Part shown: piece by piece, positions 42,127-52,923 of the stretch
How positions within the stretch are numbered: position 1 is the first letter of the stretch
Layout: each line of letters begins with the position of its first letter
Translations under genes and position numbers: made by a program
The notes under the pieces: generated by a model
What the model was told of the DNA's origin: nothing
Database searches by the model: none
What the model saw: the letters and a program-made list of their open reading frames with translations, nothing else
Assembly (NCBI RefSeq): GCF_028023675.1
Contig: NZ_JAQIOZ010000005.1
Coordinates: 188,282-252,281, forward strand
Origin: Primorskyibacter aestuariivivens
Lineage (GTDB): Bacteria; Pseudomonadota; Alphaproteobacteria; Rhodobacterales; Rhodobacteraceae
Length of the DNA: 64,000 nucleotides
Direction: 5' to 3'

Positions 42127-43263
42127 GTGTCCGAAGACGATGATGGGCTGAAACACACGCCGCTTTATGACCTGCATGTAAGCCTTGGGGCCAAGATGGT
42201 GCCCTTTGCGGGCTATGACATGCCGGTGCAATATCCGCTGGGCGTGCTCAAGGAACACCAGCATACCCGCGCCAAGGCCGGGCTGTTCGACGTAAGCCAT
42301 ATGGGCCAGGTGGTGCTGCGCGCCAAGGACCCGGAAGCGGCCAAACGCGCGCTGGAGGCGCTGGTGCCCGTGGATGTGCTGGGTCTGGGCGAAGGGCGGC
42401 AGCGCTACGCGTTTTTCACCAATGACCATGGTGGGATCGAGGATGACCTGATGATCGCCAATCGCGGCGATCACCTGTTCGTGGTGGTCAACGCCGCCTG
42501 CAAGGCGGCCGATATCGCCCGGATGCGCGCCGCACTTGAGCCAGAGGTGACGGTCAAGGAAATCACCACCCGCGCATTGCTGGCCCTGCAAGGCCCGGCG
42601 GCGGAGGCGGTGCTGGCCGAGCATTACCCCAACATTACCAATATGAAATTCATGGATGTGGAAACGCTCCCCCTGGGTGGTGCCGAATGTTGGGTCTCGC
42701 GCTCGGGCTATACTGGCGAGGACGGGTTTGAGATCTCGGTGCCCGAGGCGGCGGCGGTCGATCTGGCCAAGGCGTTGCTGGCGCATGAGGATGTGGAACC
42801 CATCGGCCTTGGCGCACGCGACAGCCTGCGTCTTGAGGCGGGGCTCTGCCTCTATGGCCATGACATCGACAGCTCCACGACGCCGGTCTCGGCGCAATTG
42901 ACATGGGCGATGCAAAAGGTCCGCCGCCCCGGTGGCGACCGCGCAGGTGGCTTTCCCGGTGCGGATGAAATCTTCAGCGAACTGGCCGAGAGCTGCGCGC
43001 AAAAACGCGTCGGCCTGCGCCCCGACGGGCGCGCGCCGATGCGCGAAGGGGTGGAGATTTTCGCCAGCGAAGAAGGCGGCGAAGCGGTGGGCCGCGTCAC
43101 CTCGGGCGGGTTCGGCCCCACGGTCGGCGGGCCGGTGGCGATGGGCTATGTCTCGTCGGCCTTGGCCACCGAGGGCACGCAGCTATACGGTGAGGTGCGC
43201 GGCAAGAGACTGCTGGTGACGGTGGCGAAACTGCCCTTCGTGCCGCAAGGTTTCAAAAGATAA
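42127..43263 (+). CDS. gcvT: Glycine cleavage system T protein (aminomethyltransferase)
   Basis: Transfers the methylene carbon of glycine from the lipoyl arm of GcvH to tetrahydrofolate and releases ammonia. 378 residues: PFAGYDMPVQYPLG at the N-terminus, SHMGQV, YTGEDGFEIS and the folate-binding LGARDSLRLEAGLCLYGHDI. GTG 42127 has GGAG 9 nt upstream; an in-frame ATG at 42091 would add twelve unlikely residues. First gene of gcvTHP, downstream of the riboswitch. Confidence 0.94.
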   Translation: MSEDDDGLKHTPLYDLHVSLGAKMVPFAGYDMPVQYPLGVLKEHQHTRAKAGLFDVSHMGQVVLRAKDPEAAKRALEALVPVDVLGLGEGRQRYAFFTNDHGGIEDDLMIANRGDHLFVVVNAACKAADIARMRAALEPEVTVKEITTRALLALQGPAAEAVLAEHYPNITNMKFMDVETLPLGGAECWVSRSGYTGEDGFEISVPEAAAVDLAKALLAHEDVEPIGLGARDSLRLEAGLCLYGHDIDSSTTPVSAQLTWAMQKVRRPGGDRAGGFPGADEIFSELAESCAQKRVGLRPDGRAPMREGVEIFASEEGGEAVGRVTSGGFGPTVGGPVAMGYVSSALATEGTQLYGEVRGKRLLVTVAKLPFVPQGFKR

Positions 43264-43278
43264 CATGGAGAGTACCAG

Positions 43279-43638
43279 ATGAAATTTACCGAAGAACATG
43301 AATGGCTTGACGCAGATGGCGACGTGGTGACCGTGGGCATCACAGAACACGCCGCCGAGCAATTGGGCGATGTGGTATTCGTGGAACTGCCCGAGGTGGG
43401 CACATCCGTGAACAAGGATGACGAGGTGGTGGTGATCGAATCCGTCAAGGCGGCCTCCGATATCCTGGCGCCGATCGACGGCGAGATCGTCGAAGTGAAC
43501 GAGGCCATCGTGGAAGACCCCGGCAAGGTCAATGACGATCCGCAGGGCGCGGCATGGTTCTTCAAGATCAAGGCCGAGGATGCGTCCCAGATGGACGATC
43601 TTATGGATGAAGCGGCTTACAAGGACTTCATCGGCTGA
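43279..43638 (+). CDS. gcvH: Glycine cleavage system H protein
   Basis: 119-residue lipoyl carrier. The lipoylated Lys is in [10 protein letters not shown] (about residue 60). The hybrid-motif fold is complete (YxxxHEW start as [10 protein letters not shown]-terminal [18 protein letters not shown]). It shuttles aminomethyl and electrons between GcvP, GcvT and dihydrolipoamide dehydrogenase. Starts 15 nt after gcvT. Confidence 0.96.
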   Translation: MKFTEEHEWLDADGDVVTVGITEHAAEQLGDVVFVELPEVGTSVNKDDEVVVIESVKAASDILAPIDGEIVEVNEAIVEDPGKVNDDPQGAAWFFKIKAEDASQMDDLMDEAAYKDFIG

Positions 43639-43710
43639 TTTCGGGCGCGGGGCGATTTTTCGACGGAAACCGCCCCCCCTTTCCCTCCGGATGCAAGGCG
43701 CGGATACATC

Positions 43711-46554
43711 ATGACATTCACCCCCACCGACTACCTCCCCTATGACTTCGCCAACCGCCGTCATATCGGGCCATCTCCCGCAGAAATGGCAGAGATGTTC
43801 GACGTGCTGGGCGTCGCCGATCTCGACACGCTGATCGACCAGACCGTGCCCAAAGCCATCCGGCAGGAAGCGCCGCTCGATTTCGGCAAACCAAAATCCG
43901 AGCGCGAGCTTTTGCACCACATGCGCAAGGTAGCGGATAAGAACAAGGTACTCGTGTCGCTGATTGGCCAAGGTTACCACGGCACTGTCACGCCCCCAGC
44001 GATCCAGCGCAATATCCTTGAAAACCCGGCCTGGTACACCGCCTATACCCCCTACCAGCCCGAGATTTCGCAGGGGCGTCTTGAGGCGCTCCTGAACTTC
44101 CAGACCATGGTTAGCGACCTGACCGGGCTGGAGATTGCCAATGCGTCGCTCTTGGACGAGGCGACCGCCTGTGCCGAGGCGATGACCATGGCGCAGCGCG
44201 TCGCTAAGTCCAAGGCCAAGGGGTTTTTCATCGACCGCGACTGCCACCCGCAGAACATCGCCGTGATGAAAACTCGCGCCGAGCCACTGGGCATCGAGGT
44301 GATTGTGGACAAGCCCGAAAAGCTCGACCCCGAGGCGGTGTTTGGCGCGATCTTCCAGTATCCCGGCACCTATGGCCATGTGCGCGACTTCACGCCCCAG
44401 ATGGAGGCCCTGCATGCGGCCAAGGCTATTGGCATCGTGTCCGCCGATCCGCTGGCCCTGACGCTTCTGAAGGAACCCGGCGCGATGGGGGCCGATATTG
44501 CCGTGGGCTCCACACAGCGATTTGGCATCCCCATGGGTTATGGCGGCCCGCACGCGGCCTATATGGCCACCAAAGATGCGTATAAACGCGCCATGCCGGG
44601 GCGGATTGTGGGCGTGTCGGTGGACAGCCATGGCAACCGCGCCTATCGCCTGTCGCTGCAAACCCGCGAACAGCATATCCGCCGCGAAAAGGCCACGTCG
44701 AATGTCTGCACCGCGCAGGCGCTCCTGGCCGTGATGGCCGGCATGTACGCGGTGTTCCACGGGCCAGAGGGGCTCAAGGCCATTGCCCAACGCATTCATC
44801 GCAAGACCGTGCGGCTGGCCAAGGGGCTGGAAGATAACGGGTTCAAGGTCGATCCCCGCGCCTGTTTCGACACAATCACCGTGGATGTGGGGCCGCTGCA
44901 ATCGGCGGTGTTGAAATCGGCGGTGGATGAGCGCGTGAACCTGCGCCGTGTGGGCGAGACCCGCGTCGGCATCACGCTGGACGAACGAACCCGCCCCTCG
45001 ACCATCGAGGCGGTCTGGCGCGCCTTTGGCATCACCCGTCAGGACAAGGATTTCGCGCCGGATTACCGCTTTCCGGAAGAAATGCTGCGCACATCCGATT
45101 ACCTGACCCACCCGATTTTCCACATGAACCGGGCCGAGACCGAGATGATGCGCTATATGCGCAGACTGGCGGATCGCGACCTTGCGCTGGACCGGGCGAT
45201 GATCCCGCTGGGGTCGTGTACGATGAAGCTCAATTCGGCCGCGGAAATGATGCCGGTGAGCTGGCGGGAGTTCTCTCTTCTGCACCCGTTTGTCCCGGAA
45301 AATCAGGCGCTTGGCTACAAAGAGCTGATCGATGACCTGTCGGACAAGCTCTGCGCGATCACCGGTTATGATGACTTCTCCATGCAGCCCAATTCCGGCG
45401 CGCAGGGCGAATATGCCGGGCTATTGACCATCGCGCGCTACCATCGCGCAAACGGCCAGGGGCATCGCAACGTCTGCCTCATCCCGATGAGCGCCCATGG
45501 CACCAACCCGGCCAGCGCGCAGATGGTGGGTTGGAAGGTCGTGGTGGTGAAATCGGCGGAGAACGGTGATATCGACCTTGACGATTTCCGCGCCAAGGCC
45601 GAGCAACATTCGGAAAACCTTGCCGGGTGCATGATCACCTACCCCTCGACCCACGGCGTGTTCGAAGAAACCGTGACCGAGGTCTGCGCCATCACGCATC
45701 AGCATGGCGGTCAGGTCTATATTGACGGGGCCAACCTCAACGCCATGGTCGGCCTGTCGCGCCCCGGCGATCTGGGCGGGGATGTGAGCCACCTGAACCT
45801 GCACAAGACCTTCTGCATCCCGCATGGCGGGGGCGGTCCGGGCATGGGACCCATCGGGGTGAAACAGCATCTGGTGGAACACCTGCCGGGTGATCCCAAT
45901 GGTGGCGACGGGCCGGTCTCGGCCGCGCCCTTTGGCTCTCCATCGCTGCTGCCGATCTCATGGGCCTATATCCTGATGATGGGCGGCGAGGGCCTGACCC
46001 AGGCAACGCGGGTTGCGATCCTCAACGCCAACTATATCGCCAAGCGTCTGGAGGGTGCCTATGACGTTCTCTACAAGGGCAAGACGGGCCGTGTCGCGCA
46101 TGAATGCATCATCGACACGCGACCCTTTGCCGACAGCGCGGGCGTCACGGTGGATGACATCGCCAAGCGTCTGGCCGATTGCGGTTTCCACGCGCCGACG
46201 ATGAGCTGGCCGGTGGCTGGCACGCTCATGATCGAGCCCACGGAGAGCGAGACCAAGGCCGAGCTGGACCGGTTCTGCGACGCAATGCTGGCGATCCGCG
46301 AGGAGATCCGGGAGATTGAAGACGGCAAGATCGACAAGGACAACAACCCGCTGAAAAACGCACCGCACACGATGGAAGACCTCGTTCGCGACTGGGACCG
46401 GCCCTATAGCCGCGAACAGGGCTGTTTCCCGCCGGGCGCGTTCCGGGTCGACAAATACTGGCCACCCGTGAACCGCGTGGACAATGTCTTTGGCGACCGG
46501 CACCTGATCTGTACCTGCCCGCCGATGGAGGACTACGCCGAAGCGGCAGAGTAG
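43711..46554 (+). CDS. gcvP: Glycine dehydrogenase (decarboxylating), P protein
   Basis: 947-residue PLP enzyme that decarboxylates glycine and loads GcvH. The single-chain form has two related halves; the PLP Lys is in [18 protein letters not shown] in the second half. The first half carries RRHIGPSP near the N-terminus. Full length for the family. 72 nt after gcvH, and followed by a convergent hairpin. Confidence 0.96.
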   Translation: MTFTPTDYLPYDFANRRHIGPSPAEMAEMFDVLGVADLDTLIDQTVPKAIRQEAPLDFGKPKSERELLHHMRKVADKNKVLVSLIGQGYHGTVTPPAIQRNILENPAWYTAYTPYQPEISQGRLEALLNFQTMVSDLTGLEIANASLLDEATACAEAMTMAQRVAKSKAKGFFIDRDCHPQNIAVMKTRAEPLGIEVIVDKPEKLDPEAVFGAIFQYPGTYGHVRDFTPQMEALHAAKAIGIVSADPLALTLLKEPGAMGADIAVGSTQRFGIPMGYGGPHAAYMATKDAYKRAMPGRIVGVSVDSHGNRAYRLSLQTREQHIRREKATSNVCTAQALLAVMAGMYAVFHGPEGLKAIAQRIHRKTVRLAKGLEDNGFKVDPRACFDTITVDVGPLQSAVLKSAVDERVNLRRVGETRVGITLDERTRPSTIEAVWRAFGITRQDKDFAPDYRFPEEMLRTSDYLTHPIFHMNRAETEMMRYMRRLADRDLALDRAMIPLGSCTMKLNSAAEMMPVSWREFSLLHPFVPENQALGYKELIDDLSDKLCAITGYDDFSMQPNSGAQGEYAGLLTIARYHRANGQGHRNVCLIPMSAHGTNPASAQMVGWKVVVVKSAENGDIDLDDFRAKAEQHSENLAGCMITYPSTHGVFEETVTEVCAITHQHGGQVYIDGANLNAMVGLSRPGDLGGDVSHLNLHKTFCIPHGGGGPGMGPIGVKQHLVEHLPGDPNGGDGPVSAAPFGSPSLLPISWAYILMMGGEGLTQATRVAILNANYIAKRLEGAYDVLYKGKTGRVAHECIIDTRPFADSAGVTVDDIAKRLADCGFHAPTMSWPVAGTLMIEPTESETKAELDRFCDAMLAIREEIREIEDGKIDKDNNPLKNAPHTMEDLVRDWDRPYSREQGCFPPGAFRVDKYWPPVNRVDNVFGDRHLICTCPPMEDYAEAAE

Positions 46555-46576
46555 GTCCGGCACTTACGAAACCGAT

Positions 46577-46600
46577 CCGCGCGCCCGATCTGGCGCGCGG
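46577..46600. terminator. Convergent terminator hairpin, gcvP / FAH gene
   Basis: CCGCGCGCC (46577-46585) and GGCGCGCGG (46592-46600), 9 bp perfect, loop CGATCT. It can serve both converging genes. Confidence 0.65.
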
Positions 46601-46602
46601 GT

Positions 46603-47301
46603 CTATTCCGGGGCGGTGATCGTCAAGCGCACTGGCTCCAGCCCGTCAATCCCGCCTTCAAGCCGGTCCCCCTGCCCCACTGCGCCCACCCCAGCGGGCG
46701 TTCCGGTCAGGATCACGTCACCCGGCCCAAGGTGGTAATAGCCGGACAGATGCGCGGCGATGCCCGCAACGTCATGGATCATGTCCGACAGCGCGGCCTC
46801 CTGCCTGCGCACGCCGTTCACGTCCAGCCAGATTTTCTGCGGCCCGACTTCTCCAAAGTTTTCGGCTGGCAACATCGGCGCAAACACCGCCGAGCCTTCG
46901 AAATCCTTGGACAGGTCCCAGGGCCTGCGCTTGTCCTTGGCCTGCGCCTGCAGATCCCGCCGCGTCATGTCCAGCGCCACCCCATACGCATAGACCGCTT
47001 CGGCCGCCTCCGCACGACTGGCCCGGAATAGAGGCGCGCCCAGCGCAAAGGCCAGTTCCACCTCATGATGCAGGTCCTGCGTCCCGGGCGGATAGGGCAA
47101 CTCGGCACCGGACGGCACAACAGCGCTCAGCGATTTGGTGAAATAGAACGGCGCTTCGCGATCCACCGTATTGCCCATTTCGGCGGCATGCGCCGCGTAG
47201 TTGCGACCGACGCAAAAGATGCGCCGCACCGGATAAAGCTGCGCCTCTCCTTGGACGACAAGACCCGTGGGCGGCTCGGGCGGGAACAGGAAATCAGTCA
47301 C
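46603..47301 (-). CDS. Fumarylacetoacetate-hydrolase-family protein
   Basis: 232 residues from GTG 47301, with AAAGGA upstream. FAH fold: CVGRNYAAHAAEMG, then metal ligands in HHEVELAFALG and YGVALDMTRRDLQ, and ILTGTPAGVG near the C-terminus. Members include acylpyruvate hydrolase and oxaloacetate decarboxylase; the YAAHAAEMG segment fits the acylpyruvase (FAHD1/YcgM) group. Confidence 0.87.
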   Translation of the reverse strand: MTDFLFPPEPPTGLVVQGEAQLYPVRRIFCVGRNYAAHAAEMGNTVDREAPFYFTKSLSAVVPSGAELPYPPGTQDLHHEVELAFALGAPLFRASRAEAAEAVYAYGVALDMTRRDLQAQAKDKRRPWDLSKDFEGSAVFAPMLPAENFGEVGPQKIWLDVNGVRRQEAALSDMIHDVAGIAAHLSGYYHLGPGDVILTGTPAGVGAVGQGDRLEGGIDGLEPVRLTITAPE

Positions 47302-47407
47302 GTTACGCAGTCCTTTGCTTCGGTTTCACGGATTTGCACGCATTTCTGACCCTACTCTGCCCCTTCGTGCCATTGAATCCGAGCCTCTTTTCCGACTAGA
47401 CAAACAA

Positions 47408-48097
47408 ATGACCGATCTTCGCGCGCTTTCCATCCATTGGCTCACCGCTACCGGGGCCGTTTTCGCCATGCTTGCCTTGCTGGAGGCGGTGCAGGGCGAT
47501 TGGCCCATGATGTTCGTCTGGCTTGTCGTGGCCTTTGCCGTGGATGGGGTGGATGGACCGCTGGCGCGCAAATACGACGTCAAGACCAATGCACCGCGCT
47601 TTGACGGGGTGCTTCTGGACCTGATCATCGACTACCTGACCTATGTTTTCATCCCGGCCTATGCGCTGTTTGCCTCGGACCTCTTGCCGGGCTGGACCGG
47701 ATGGGTGGCCATCATCCTCATCACTTTTTTCAGCGCGCTCTATTTCGCCGATACCGGAATGAAAACAAAGGATAACTCCTTTGCGGGCTTCCCCGGCTGC
47801 TGGAATATGGTGGTGATCGTGCTCTTCGCGGTGGAACCGAATTTCTGGGTCATTCTCGGGATCGTCGCGGCGTTCTGCGTAGCGATGTTTCTGCCGCTGA
47901 AATTCATCCATCCGGTGCGCACCGAGCGCTGGCGCATGCTGTCGCTGCCCATCGCGCTGGCATGGACCTTCTTTGCCGGATGGGCGGCCTGGGTCAATTT
48001 CCACCCCGAAAGCTGGGCACATTGGGGGCTTGTGGTCACCTCGCTTTACCTGACCTTCGTGGGCATCATGCAACAGATCATCCCGGCCCGCGCATGA
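47408..48097 (+). CDS. pcs: Phosphatidylcholine synthase
   Basis: Condenses CDP-diacylglycerol with choline in the inner membrane. 229 residues, about eight hydrophobic segments. The CDP-alcohol phosphotransferase motif appears as [20 protein letters not shown] followed by [15 protein letters not shown], the variant typical of Pcs. Phosphatidylcholine is common in Rhodobacterales and other host- or algae-associated alphaproteobacteria. Stop overlaps the next gene by 4 nt (ATGA). Confidence 0.93.
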   Translation: MTDLRALSIHWLTATGAVFAMLALLEAVQGDWPMMFVWLVVAFAVDGVDGPLARKYDVKTNAPRFDGVLLDLIIDYLTYVFIPAYALFASDLLPGWTGWVAIILITFFSALYFADTGMKTKDNSFAGFPGCWNMVVIVLFAVEPNFWVILGIVAAFCVAMFLPLKFIHPVRTERWRMLSLPIALAWTFFAGWAAWVNFHPESWAHWGLVVTSLYLTFVGIMQQIIPARA

Positions 48098-48924
48098 TGC
48101 GGCTGGTCGCGCTGACCGCGCTGGTCATGACCGCCTTTGCCGCCAATTCCGTTCTCAACCGTCTGGCCTTGGAACCGGGCACGACAGGACCCGCCAGTTT
48201 CGCGCTGATCCGGCTGGCGTCGGGTGCGGCCCTGCTTGCGCTTTTGGTCGTGTTGCAAGGGCAAGCCGGAACCTTGAAACCGCGCGCGGCACATCTGCCC
48301 GGTGTTTTAACGCTCACCCTCTATATCCTCGGGTTCTCCTTCGCCTATCAGACGCTACCCGCCGGTCTAGGGGCGCTGATCCTGTTTGGAGGTGTACAGA
48401 TCACCATGTTCCTCGGCGCCGTCATTGCACGAGAACCTTTGCCGCCTCTGCGTATTCTCGGCGCAGGCATCGCCTTTGCCGGGCTGGCGTGGCTCATGGC
48501 ACCAGGGGCGGCGCGCCCCGACCCTATGGGCTTTGCACTGATGAGCGCCGCCGCGCTTGGCTGGGGCCTCTTTTCGCTGATCGGGCGCAAGGCGGGCGCG
48601 CCGCTACCCACCATGAGCGCCTCTTTCCTCTGGGCCACGCCGCTGGGGCTGCTGGCCTTCCTGATCTGGCCGGACACAACCGACCTGCGTGGCGTGATCC
48701 TCGCCGTGATCTCCGGCGCGGTTACCTCCGGGCTGGGTTACGCGCTCTGGTATCGAGTCTTGCCCGCGATCCCCTCTTCCATCGCCGCGGTCGTACAACT
48801 GACCGTGCCGATCATCGCCATGGCGGGCGGCATGGTGTTCCTGTCCGAACCGCTGACCCTGCGCTTTGCTCTCGCCGCCGCGCTGGTGCTTGGCGGGGTG
48901 GCCTTGTCGCTACGTCGCGGCTGA
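48094..48924 (+). CDS. DMT-superfamily transporter (EamA)
   Basis: 276 residues, ten hydrophobic segments, two EamA repeats. The N-terminal helix contains [15 protein letters not shown]; the second repeat has [12 protein letters not shown] and FLSEPLT. ATG 48094 overlaps the pcs stop, so the two are co-translated. Whether it supplies choline or exports something related is speculation. Confidence 0.85.
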   Translation: MMRLVALTALVMTAFAANSVLNRLALEPGTTGPASFALIRLASGAALLALLVVLQGQAGTLKPRAAHLPGVLTLTLYILGFSFAYQTLPAGLGALILFGGVQITMFLGAVIAREPLPPLRILGAGIAFAGLAWLMAPGAARPDPMGFALMSAAALGWGLFSLIGRKAGAPLPTMSASFLWATPLGLLAFLIWPDTTDLRGVILAVISGAVTSGLGYALWYRVLPAIPSSIAAVVQLTVPIIAMAGGMVFLSEPLTLRFALAAALVLGGVALSLRRG

Positions 48925-48965
48925 TCCCTCTTCCACAGCCGCGCCTGCTCCCATATGTGACAGAC

Positions 48966-49700
48966 ATGCGCTTCGTCCTTGCCCTCTGTGTCCTGCTGAT
49001 GCCGACCCTGGCCCGGGCCGATTGCATCGTCTTCCTGCACGGACTTGCCCGCAGCGAATACAGTTTCGCGGTGATGGAACAGGTCATGGCCGCCGAAGGC
49101 TTTGACACGGTGCTGCCCAGTTACGCCTCCACCTCTGCCAATGTGCAAAGCCTCGTGATGGACACGTTGCCCGACGCGATTGCGCAATGCGACGGCGACG
49201 AAATCCATTTCGTCACTCATTCGATGGGCGGCATTCTTCTGCGCGTCTGGCTGCGCGATCATGGTGCCCCCGCGAATATGGGCCGCGTTGTCATGCTTGC
49301 CCCGCCAAACCAGGGCAGCGAACTGGTGGACGAGTTGGGCGGGCTGGAGCTGTTCCGCTGGATCAACGGCCCGGCCGGGCTCCAGCTTGGCACCGATCCC
49401 GAAAGCCTGCCCCCGCAATTGCCGCCAGTCGACGCTGATCTCGGCGTGATCGCGGGCAACCGATCACTCAACCCCTATTTTTCATCACTGCTCGAAGGTC
49501 CCGATGATGGCAAGGTCTCAGTCGCGTCAACGCGGGTTGAGGGCATGGATTGGCACATTACCTTGCCGGTGACGCACACCTTCATGATGAACAACCCCTT
49601 CGTGATGCAGCAAACCCTGCTTTACCTGCGTGAAGGCCGGTTCGATCCCGAGATGGATCTGGCCGAGGCCCTGTTTGGCCCCACCGATGACGACGATTGA
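48966..49700 (+). CDS. Exported alpha/beta-hydrolase (lipase-like)
   Basis: 244 residues with a signal peptide (ends near ARAD). Oxyanion region VFLHGLARS; nucleophile Ser in [11 protein letters not shown]; His near the end in [11 protein letters not shown]. The pattern fits the PGAP1/lipase-like group. Its last 14 nt overlap phnM, so it is probably co-transcribed with it. Confidence 0.82.
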   Translation: MRFVLALCVLLMPTLARADCIVFLHGLARSEYSFAVMEQVMAAEGFDTVLPSYASTSANVQSLVMDTLPDAIAQCDGDEIHFVTHSMGGILLRVWLRDHGAPANMGRVVMLAPPNQGSELVDELGGLELFRWINGPAGLQLGTDPESLPPQLPPVDADLGVIAGNRSLNPYFSSLLEGPDDGKVSVASTRVEGMDWHITLPVTHTFMMNNPFVMQQTLLYLREGRFDPEMDLAEALFGPTDDDD

Positions 49701-50853
49701 CCTGACATTTCACGGCGCGGACTGGCTTGCACCGGACGGGCTGCATGACACGCCGCTGAGCATTTCCGGGGGACATATCGGCGGCACCGGGCGCGCGGTG
49801 GACCTGTCGGGCAAGCTGATCCTGCCCGGCATCGTGGACCTGCATGGCGACGCGTTCGAACATCACATTGCCCCGCGCCGCGGCGCCATGACCGATGCCA
49901 CCGCAGGCATTCTCGCAGCCGAGGCCGACCTCGCCGCCAATGGCATCACCACCGCCGTGCTGGCGCAGTTCTACTCCTGGGAAGGTGGGATGCGCAGCCC
50001 CGAGGCGGCCAGACGCATGTTGTCCGCGACCGAGGCCGCACAAAAGCTGGTGGGCACCGATCTGCGCGTCCAGCTTCGCCTGGAAACCCATATGCTGGAT
50101 GATTTCCCCGAAGTGCTCGACCTGCTCGACCGCTATGACGTCCGCTATGTCGCCTTTAACGATCACCTGCCGCATGAGCGGCTCGCCACCGGGCGCAGTA
50201 TTCCGCGCCTGACCGGGACTGCGTTGAAATCCGGACGCAGCCCGGAAAAACACCTCGCCCTGATGCAGGCGCTGCACGCGCGTTCGCACGAGGTGCCCGC
50301 TGCGCTGGAAGCGCTCTGCAAGACCCTGACCGCGCGCGGTGTCCACATGGCCAGCCATGATGACGCCAGCGCCGGGGACCGCGCCACATGGGCGGCGCGC
50401 GGCGTGAGCATCAGTGAGTTCCCCGAAAGTTTCGAGGCGGCAGAGGCGGCCCGCGACGCCGGAGCACCGACCATACTTGGCGCGCCCAATCTGGTGCGCG
50501 GCGCAAGCCACAAGGGCAATGCCTCGGCCTTTGAGATGGTGAAACGGGGGCTGGCCACGGCCTTGGCCTCGGATTACCACTACCCGTCCCTGCGCGGGGC
50601 GGTGTGGAAACTTGTGGACGCGGGCACCCTGCCCCTGCACGAGGCCTGGGCGCTGGTATCCGCGAACCCGGCCCGAATGATAGGCCTGTCGGACCGCGGC
50701 AGCCTTGCCCCCGGTCACCGCGCCGACCTGATCATCCTCGACGCCGCCACCCGCCGCATCGAGGCCACGCTGTCCGGCGGTCGGATCACCTGTCTCACCG
50801 GCGATACCGCCGCGCGCCTGATCAGCTTTGCTTCGGAGCCGTCCCTCGCGTGA
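49687..50853 (+). CDS. phnM: Alpha-D-ribose 1-methylphosphonate 5-triphosphate diphosphatase (PhnM-like)
   Basis: 388-residue amidohydrolase. Metal sites: [15 protein letters not shown] (the family's HxDxxExH variant), ETHMLDD, SHDDAS and [10 protein letters not shown], all PhnM features. PhnM releases pyrophosphate from the triphosphate intermediate of the C-P lyase pathway. No other phn gene is in the window, so the operon is elsewhere or this is a paralogue. ATG 49687 lies inside the end of the lipase gene. Confidence 0.87.
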   Translation: MTTIDLTFHGADWLAPDGLHDTPLSISGGHIGGTGRAVDLSGKLILPGIVDLHGDAFEHHIAPRRGAMTDATAGILAAEADLAANGITTAVLAQFYSWEGGMRSPEAARRMLSATEAAQKLVGTDLRVQLRLETHMLDDFPEVLDLLDRYDVRYVAFNDHLPHERLATGRSIPRLTGTALKSGRSPEKHLALMQALHARSHEVPAALEALCKTLTARGVHMASHDDASAGDRATWAARGVSISEFPESFEAAEAARDAGAPTILGAPNLVRGASHKGNASAFEMVKRGLATALASDYHYPSLRGAVWKLVDAGTLPLHEAWALVSANPARMIGLSDRGSLAPGHRADLIILDAATRRIEATLSGGRITCLTGDTAARLISFASEPSLA

Positions 50854-51008
50854 GCCGAAAGCGACAACGCGCGGAGCGGGACGCAAGGCAAATCGCCGAG
50901 GGGCCCCGCTTGCGGGGATACGGCTATTTTGCTTGCGGCACGGGAGCACGATGTCACGCACGGATCATGCGTGGGACGGGTCTGAGGCTTTGCTTTGGTG
51001 AGTTCTGA
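50850..51008 (+). CDS. Possible 52-residue ORF coupled to phnM
   Basis: GTG 50850 overlaps the phnM stop (GTGA). The peptide starts [19 protein letters not shown] and is very basic, with three Cys. No family recognised. The overlap is the only support. It may equally be the non-coding 3' region, since hairpins occur inside it (CCCCGC-TT-GCGGGG at 50904-50917). Confidence 0.22.
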   Translation: MSRKRQRAERDARQIAEGPRLRGYGYFACGTGARCHARIMRGTGLRLCFGEF

Positions 51009-51074
51009 AGCAACAGCCATGCTGGCCAAACACCAAACATCAGAAGCAAGGCGTCACCTCGCCCCAATCAGAAT

Positions 51075-51094
51075 AAAAGTGCGCGGAAGCGCAC
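51075..51094 (-). terminator. Intrinsic terminator of the purE-purK operon
   Basis: On the minus strand GTGCGC, loop TTCC, GCGCAC is followed by TTTTATT. It lies 12 nt after the purK stop. Confidence 0.85.
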
Positions 51095-51106
51095 AATTGG
51101 ATCAGG

Positions 51107-52180
51107 TCAGTCCCGCGCTACGATGCGGTTCACATGCCCCATCTTGCGGCCGGGCTTTACATCCGCCTTGCCATAGAGGTGCAGGCTCGCGCCCGGCTCT
51201 TTCGCGATCGCATCCACCCGGTCCATGTCATCGCCGATCAGGTTTTCCATCACCACGTCTGCATAGCGCGCGCCGTCGCCCAACGGCCAACCTACAACTG
51301 CGCGGATATGTTGTTCAAACTGATCGACGGTGCATCCCTGCTGCGTCCAGTGGCCGGAATTATGCACGCGCGGGGCAATTTCGTTCACCACGAGGCCTTT
51401 CGGCGTGACGAAAAGCTCCACCCCCATCACGCCCACATAATCCAGCGCGTTCAGGATCTTGCCCGCCATGAGAACCGCGTCTGCCTGCATCATCGGGCGC
51501 AGCTTCGCGGGCACCGTGGTGGTGCGCAAAATGCCGCCCTCATGCACGTTCTCGCCGGGATCGAAACAGGCCACCTCGCCGGTCACGCCGCGTGCGGCGA
51601 TGACAGAGATCTCGAATCCGAAATCGACAAAACCTTCCAGAATCGCCGGCGCACCGGCCATATCCGCCAGCGCCTGCTCTGCGTCTCCGGGCTCCATGAT
51701 CCGGGCCTGCCCCTTGCCGTCATAGCCAAAACGCCGGGTTTTGAGGATAGCGGGCGTGCCGATCTCGGCAATCGCCGCCTGCAATGAGGCCATGTCGCTC
51801 ACATCGGCAAAGGGCGCGGTGGTCAGGCCAAGCCCCTGCAGGAACTCCTTTTCCACCAGCCGATCCTGAGACACCCGCAGCGCCTCGCGGCCCGGGCGGA
51901 TGGGGCGCAGTGACTCAAGCACATCCAGCGCCTCGGTCGGGATATTTTCGAACTCATAGGTGATCACATCGACGGTCTCGGCAAATGCCTTGAGCGCCGC
52001 CACGTCGTCATACCCCGCCGTGGTCACCTGATCGGCTACATGACCGGCGGGCGGGTTGGCGCCGGGCTCAAAAATATGCGTGCGAAAGCCCAGACGGCTG
52101 GCCGCCACCGACAACATGCGCCCCAGTTGCCCGCCGCCCAGAATACCGATCACCGCCCCGGTAGAAAGTGTCTCGCTCAT
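51107..52180 (-). CDS. purK: N5-carboxyaminoimidazole ribonucleotide synthase
   Basis: ATP-grasp enzyme of 357 residues that carboxylates AIR with bicarbonate in purine synthesis. GILGGGQLGRMLSVAA at the N-terminus, TRRFGYDGKGQ in the ATP-grasp loop and NEIAPRVHNSGHWT near residue 265 are PurK signatures. ATG 52180 overlaps the preceding gene by 4 nt (ATGA). Ends at an intrinsic terminator. Confidence 0.95.
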   Translation of the reverse strand: MSETLSTGAVIGILGGGQLGRMLSVAASRLGFRTHIFEPGANPPAGHVADQVTTAGYDDVAALKAFAETVDVITYEFENIPTEALDVLESLRPIRPGREALRVSQDRLVEKEFLQGLGLTTAPFADVSDMASLQAAIAEIGTPAILKTRRFGYDGKGQARIMEPGDAEQALADMAGAPAILEGFVDFGFEISVIAARGVTGEVACFDPGENVHEGGILRTTTVPAKLRPMMQADAVLMAGKILNALDYVGVMGVELFVTPKGLVVNEIAPRVHNSGHWTQQGCTVDQFEQHIRAVVGWPLGDGARYADVVMENLIGDDMDRVDAIAKEPGASLHLYGKADVKPGRKMGHVNRIVARD

Positions 52181-52923
52181 TTTGCCTCCAACCGCGCGCC
52201 AATCGCGGCCAATGTCGTCGTCAATGCCTCATGCGCCCCGCCCGTGCGCAGCCCGTCCGTCATCTGCAGGCTCAGCGTGCCGTCTGTGGCCAGCGCATCG
52301 CGTTCCTCGGCCAAGCTGCCCTTCATGGAATTCAGGAACCCAGCTAAAAGCTGGGTGGTAAAAAACTCCGCCGCCTGACGGTCGCCGGTTTGCGCGCCCA
52401 GCCAGTCCGCGCCGCTGTTCATCAGGTCCAGAACCCCCGGCACCATGGCGCAGATCGCGAAATGCGCGTTCAGCGCCTCTTCGCTCGCCACGGGCACAAC
52501 CGGGTTTTCCGGCGCGAAGAGATCGCTCAACAGGCGGTCATTGCCATAGGCCGCCAGCGGGCAGCCGCCCTGTTCGAGAAAGCCCAGCGGGATGGTTTGC
52601 ACATAATCCGCTGCCGGGGCGCAGAACGCAGCCAGCCGGTCACGCGGCACTGCCGCCATGACCGAAACGATCTGTTGTTCCGCGCGGAAGCTCAGGCCCG
52701 ACAATACGTCTTCGGCGATATGCGGGCGCAGGCAGAGGAAAACAATGTCACATGCATCCACGACCGCTTGCGGCTCTGCCACGGCGACGCCCACATCACG
52801 CGCCAGCACGGCGGACACAGTCTCATTGCGGCGTGTCACGATGATCTCGTGCCCTTGCGCCGCCAGATGCCGCACCATCGGGGCCGCAATATGGCCAGTT
52901 CCGATAAAGCCGATACGGCTCAT
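52177..52923 (-). CDS. NAD(P)-binding dehydrogenase between purE and purK
   Basis: 248 residues starting [20 protein letters not shown], a GxGxxA Rossmann motif as in pyrroline-5-carboxylate reductase (ProC) and 3-hydroxyisobutyrate dehydrogenase relatives. RRNE at the end of the second strand suggests [17 protein letters not shown] and [14 protein letters not shown] fit the ProC-like plan of an N-terminal cofactor domain and a C-terminal helical dimerisation domain. It overlaps purE (ATGA) and purK (ATGA), so all three are co-translated. The long frame upstream of ATG 52923 is purE in another frame. Confidence 0.8.
   Translation of the reverse strand: MSRIGFIGTGHIAAPMVRHLAAQGHEIIVTRRNETVSAVLARDVGVAVAEPQAVVDACDIVFLCLRPHIAEDVLSGLSFRAEQQIVSVMAAVPRDRLAAFCAPAADYVQTIPLGFLEQGGCPLAAYGNDRLLSDLFAPENPVVPVASEEALNAHFAICAMVPGVLDLMNSGADWLGAQTGDRQAAEFFTTQLLAGFLNSMKGSLAEERDALATDGTLSLQMTDGLRTGGAHEALTTTLAAIGARLEAK

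Noticed and set aside
43183-45285. 700-codon minus-strand ORF
   Set aside because: Antisense to gcvT, gcvH and gcvP, all complete; no recognisable protein features.
50715-51029. Minus-strand 104-codon ORF
   Set aside because: Half of it is antisense to phnM; composition looks like translated non-coding DNA.
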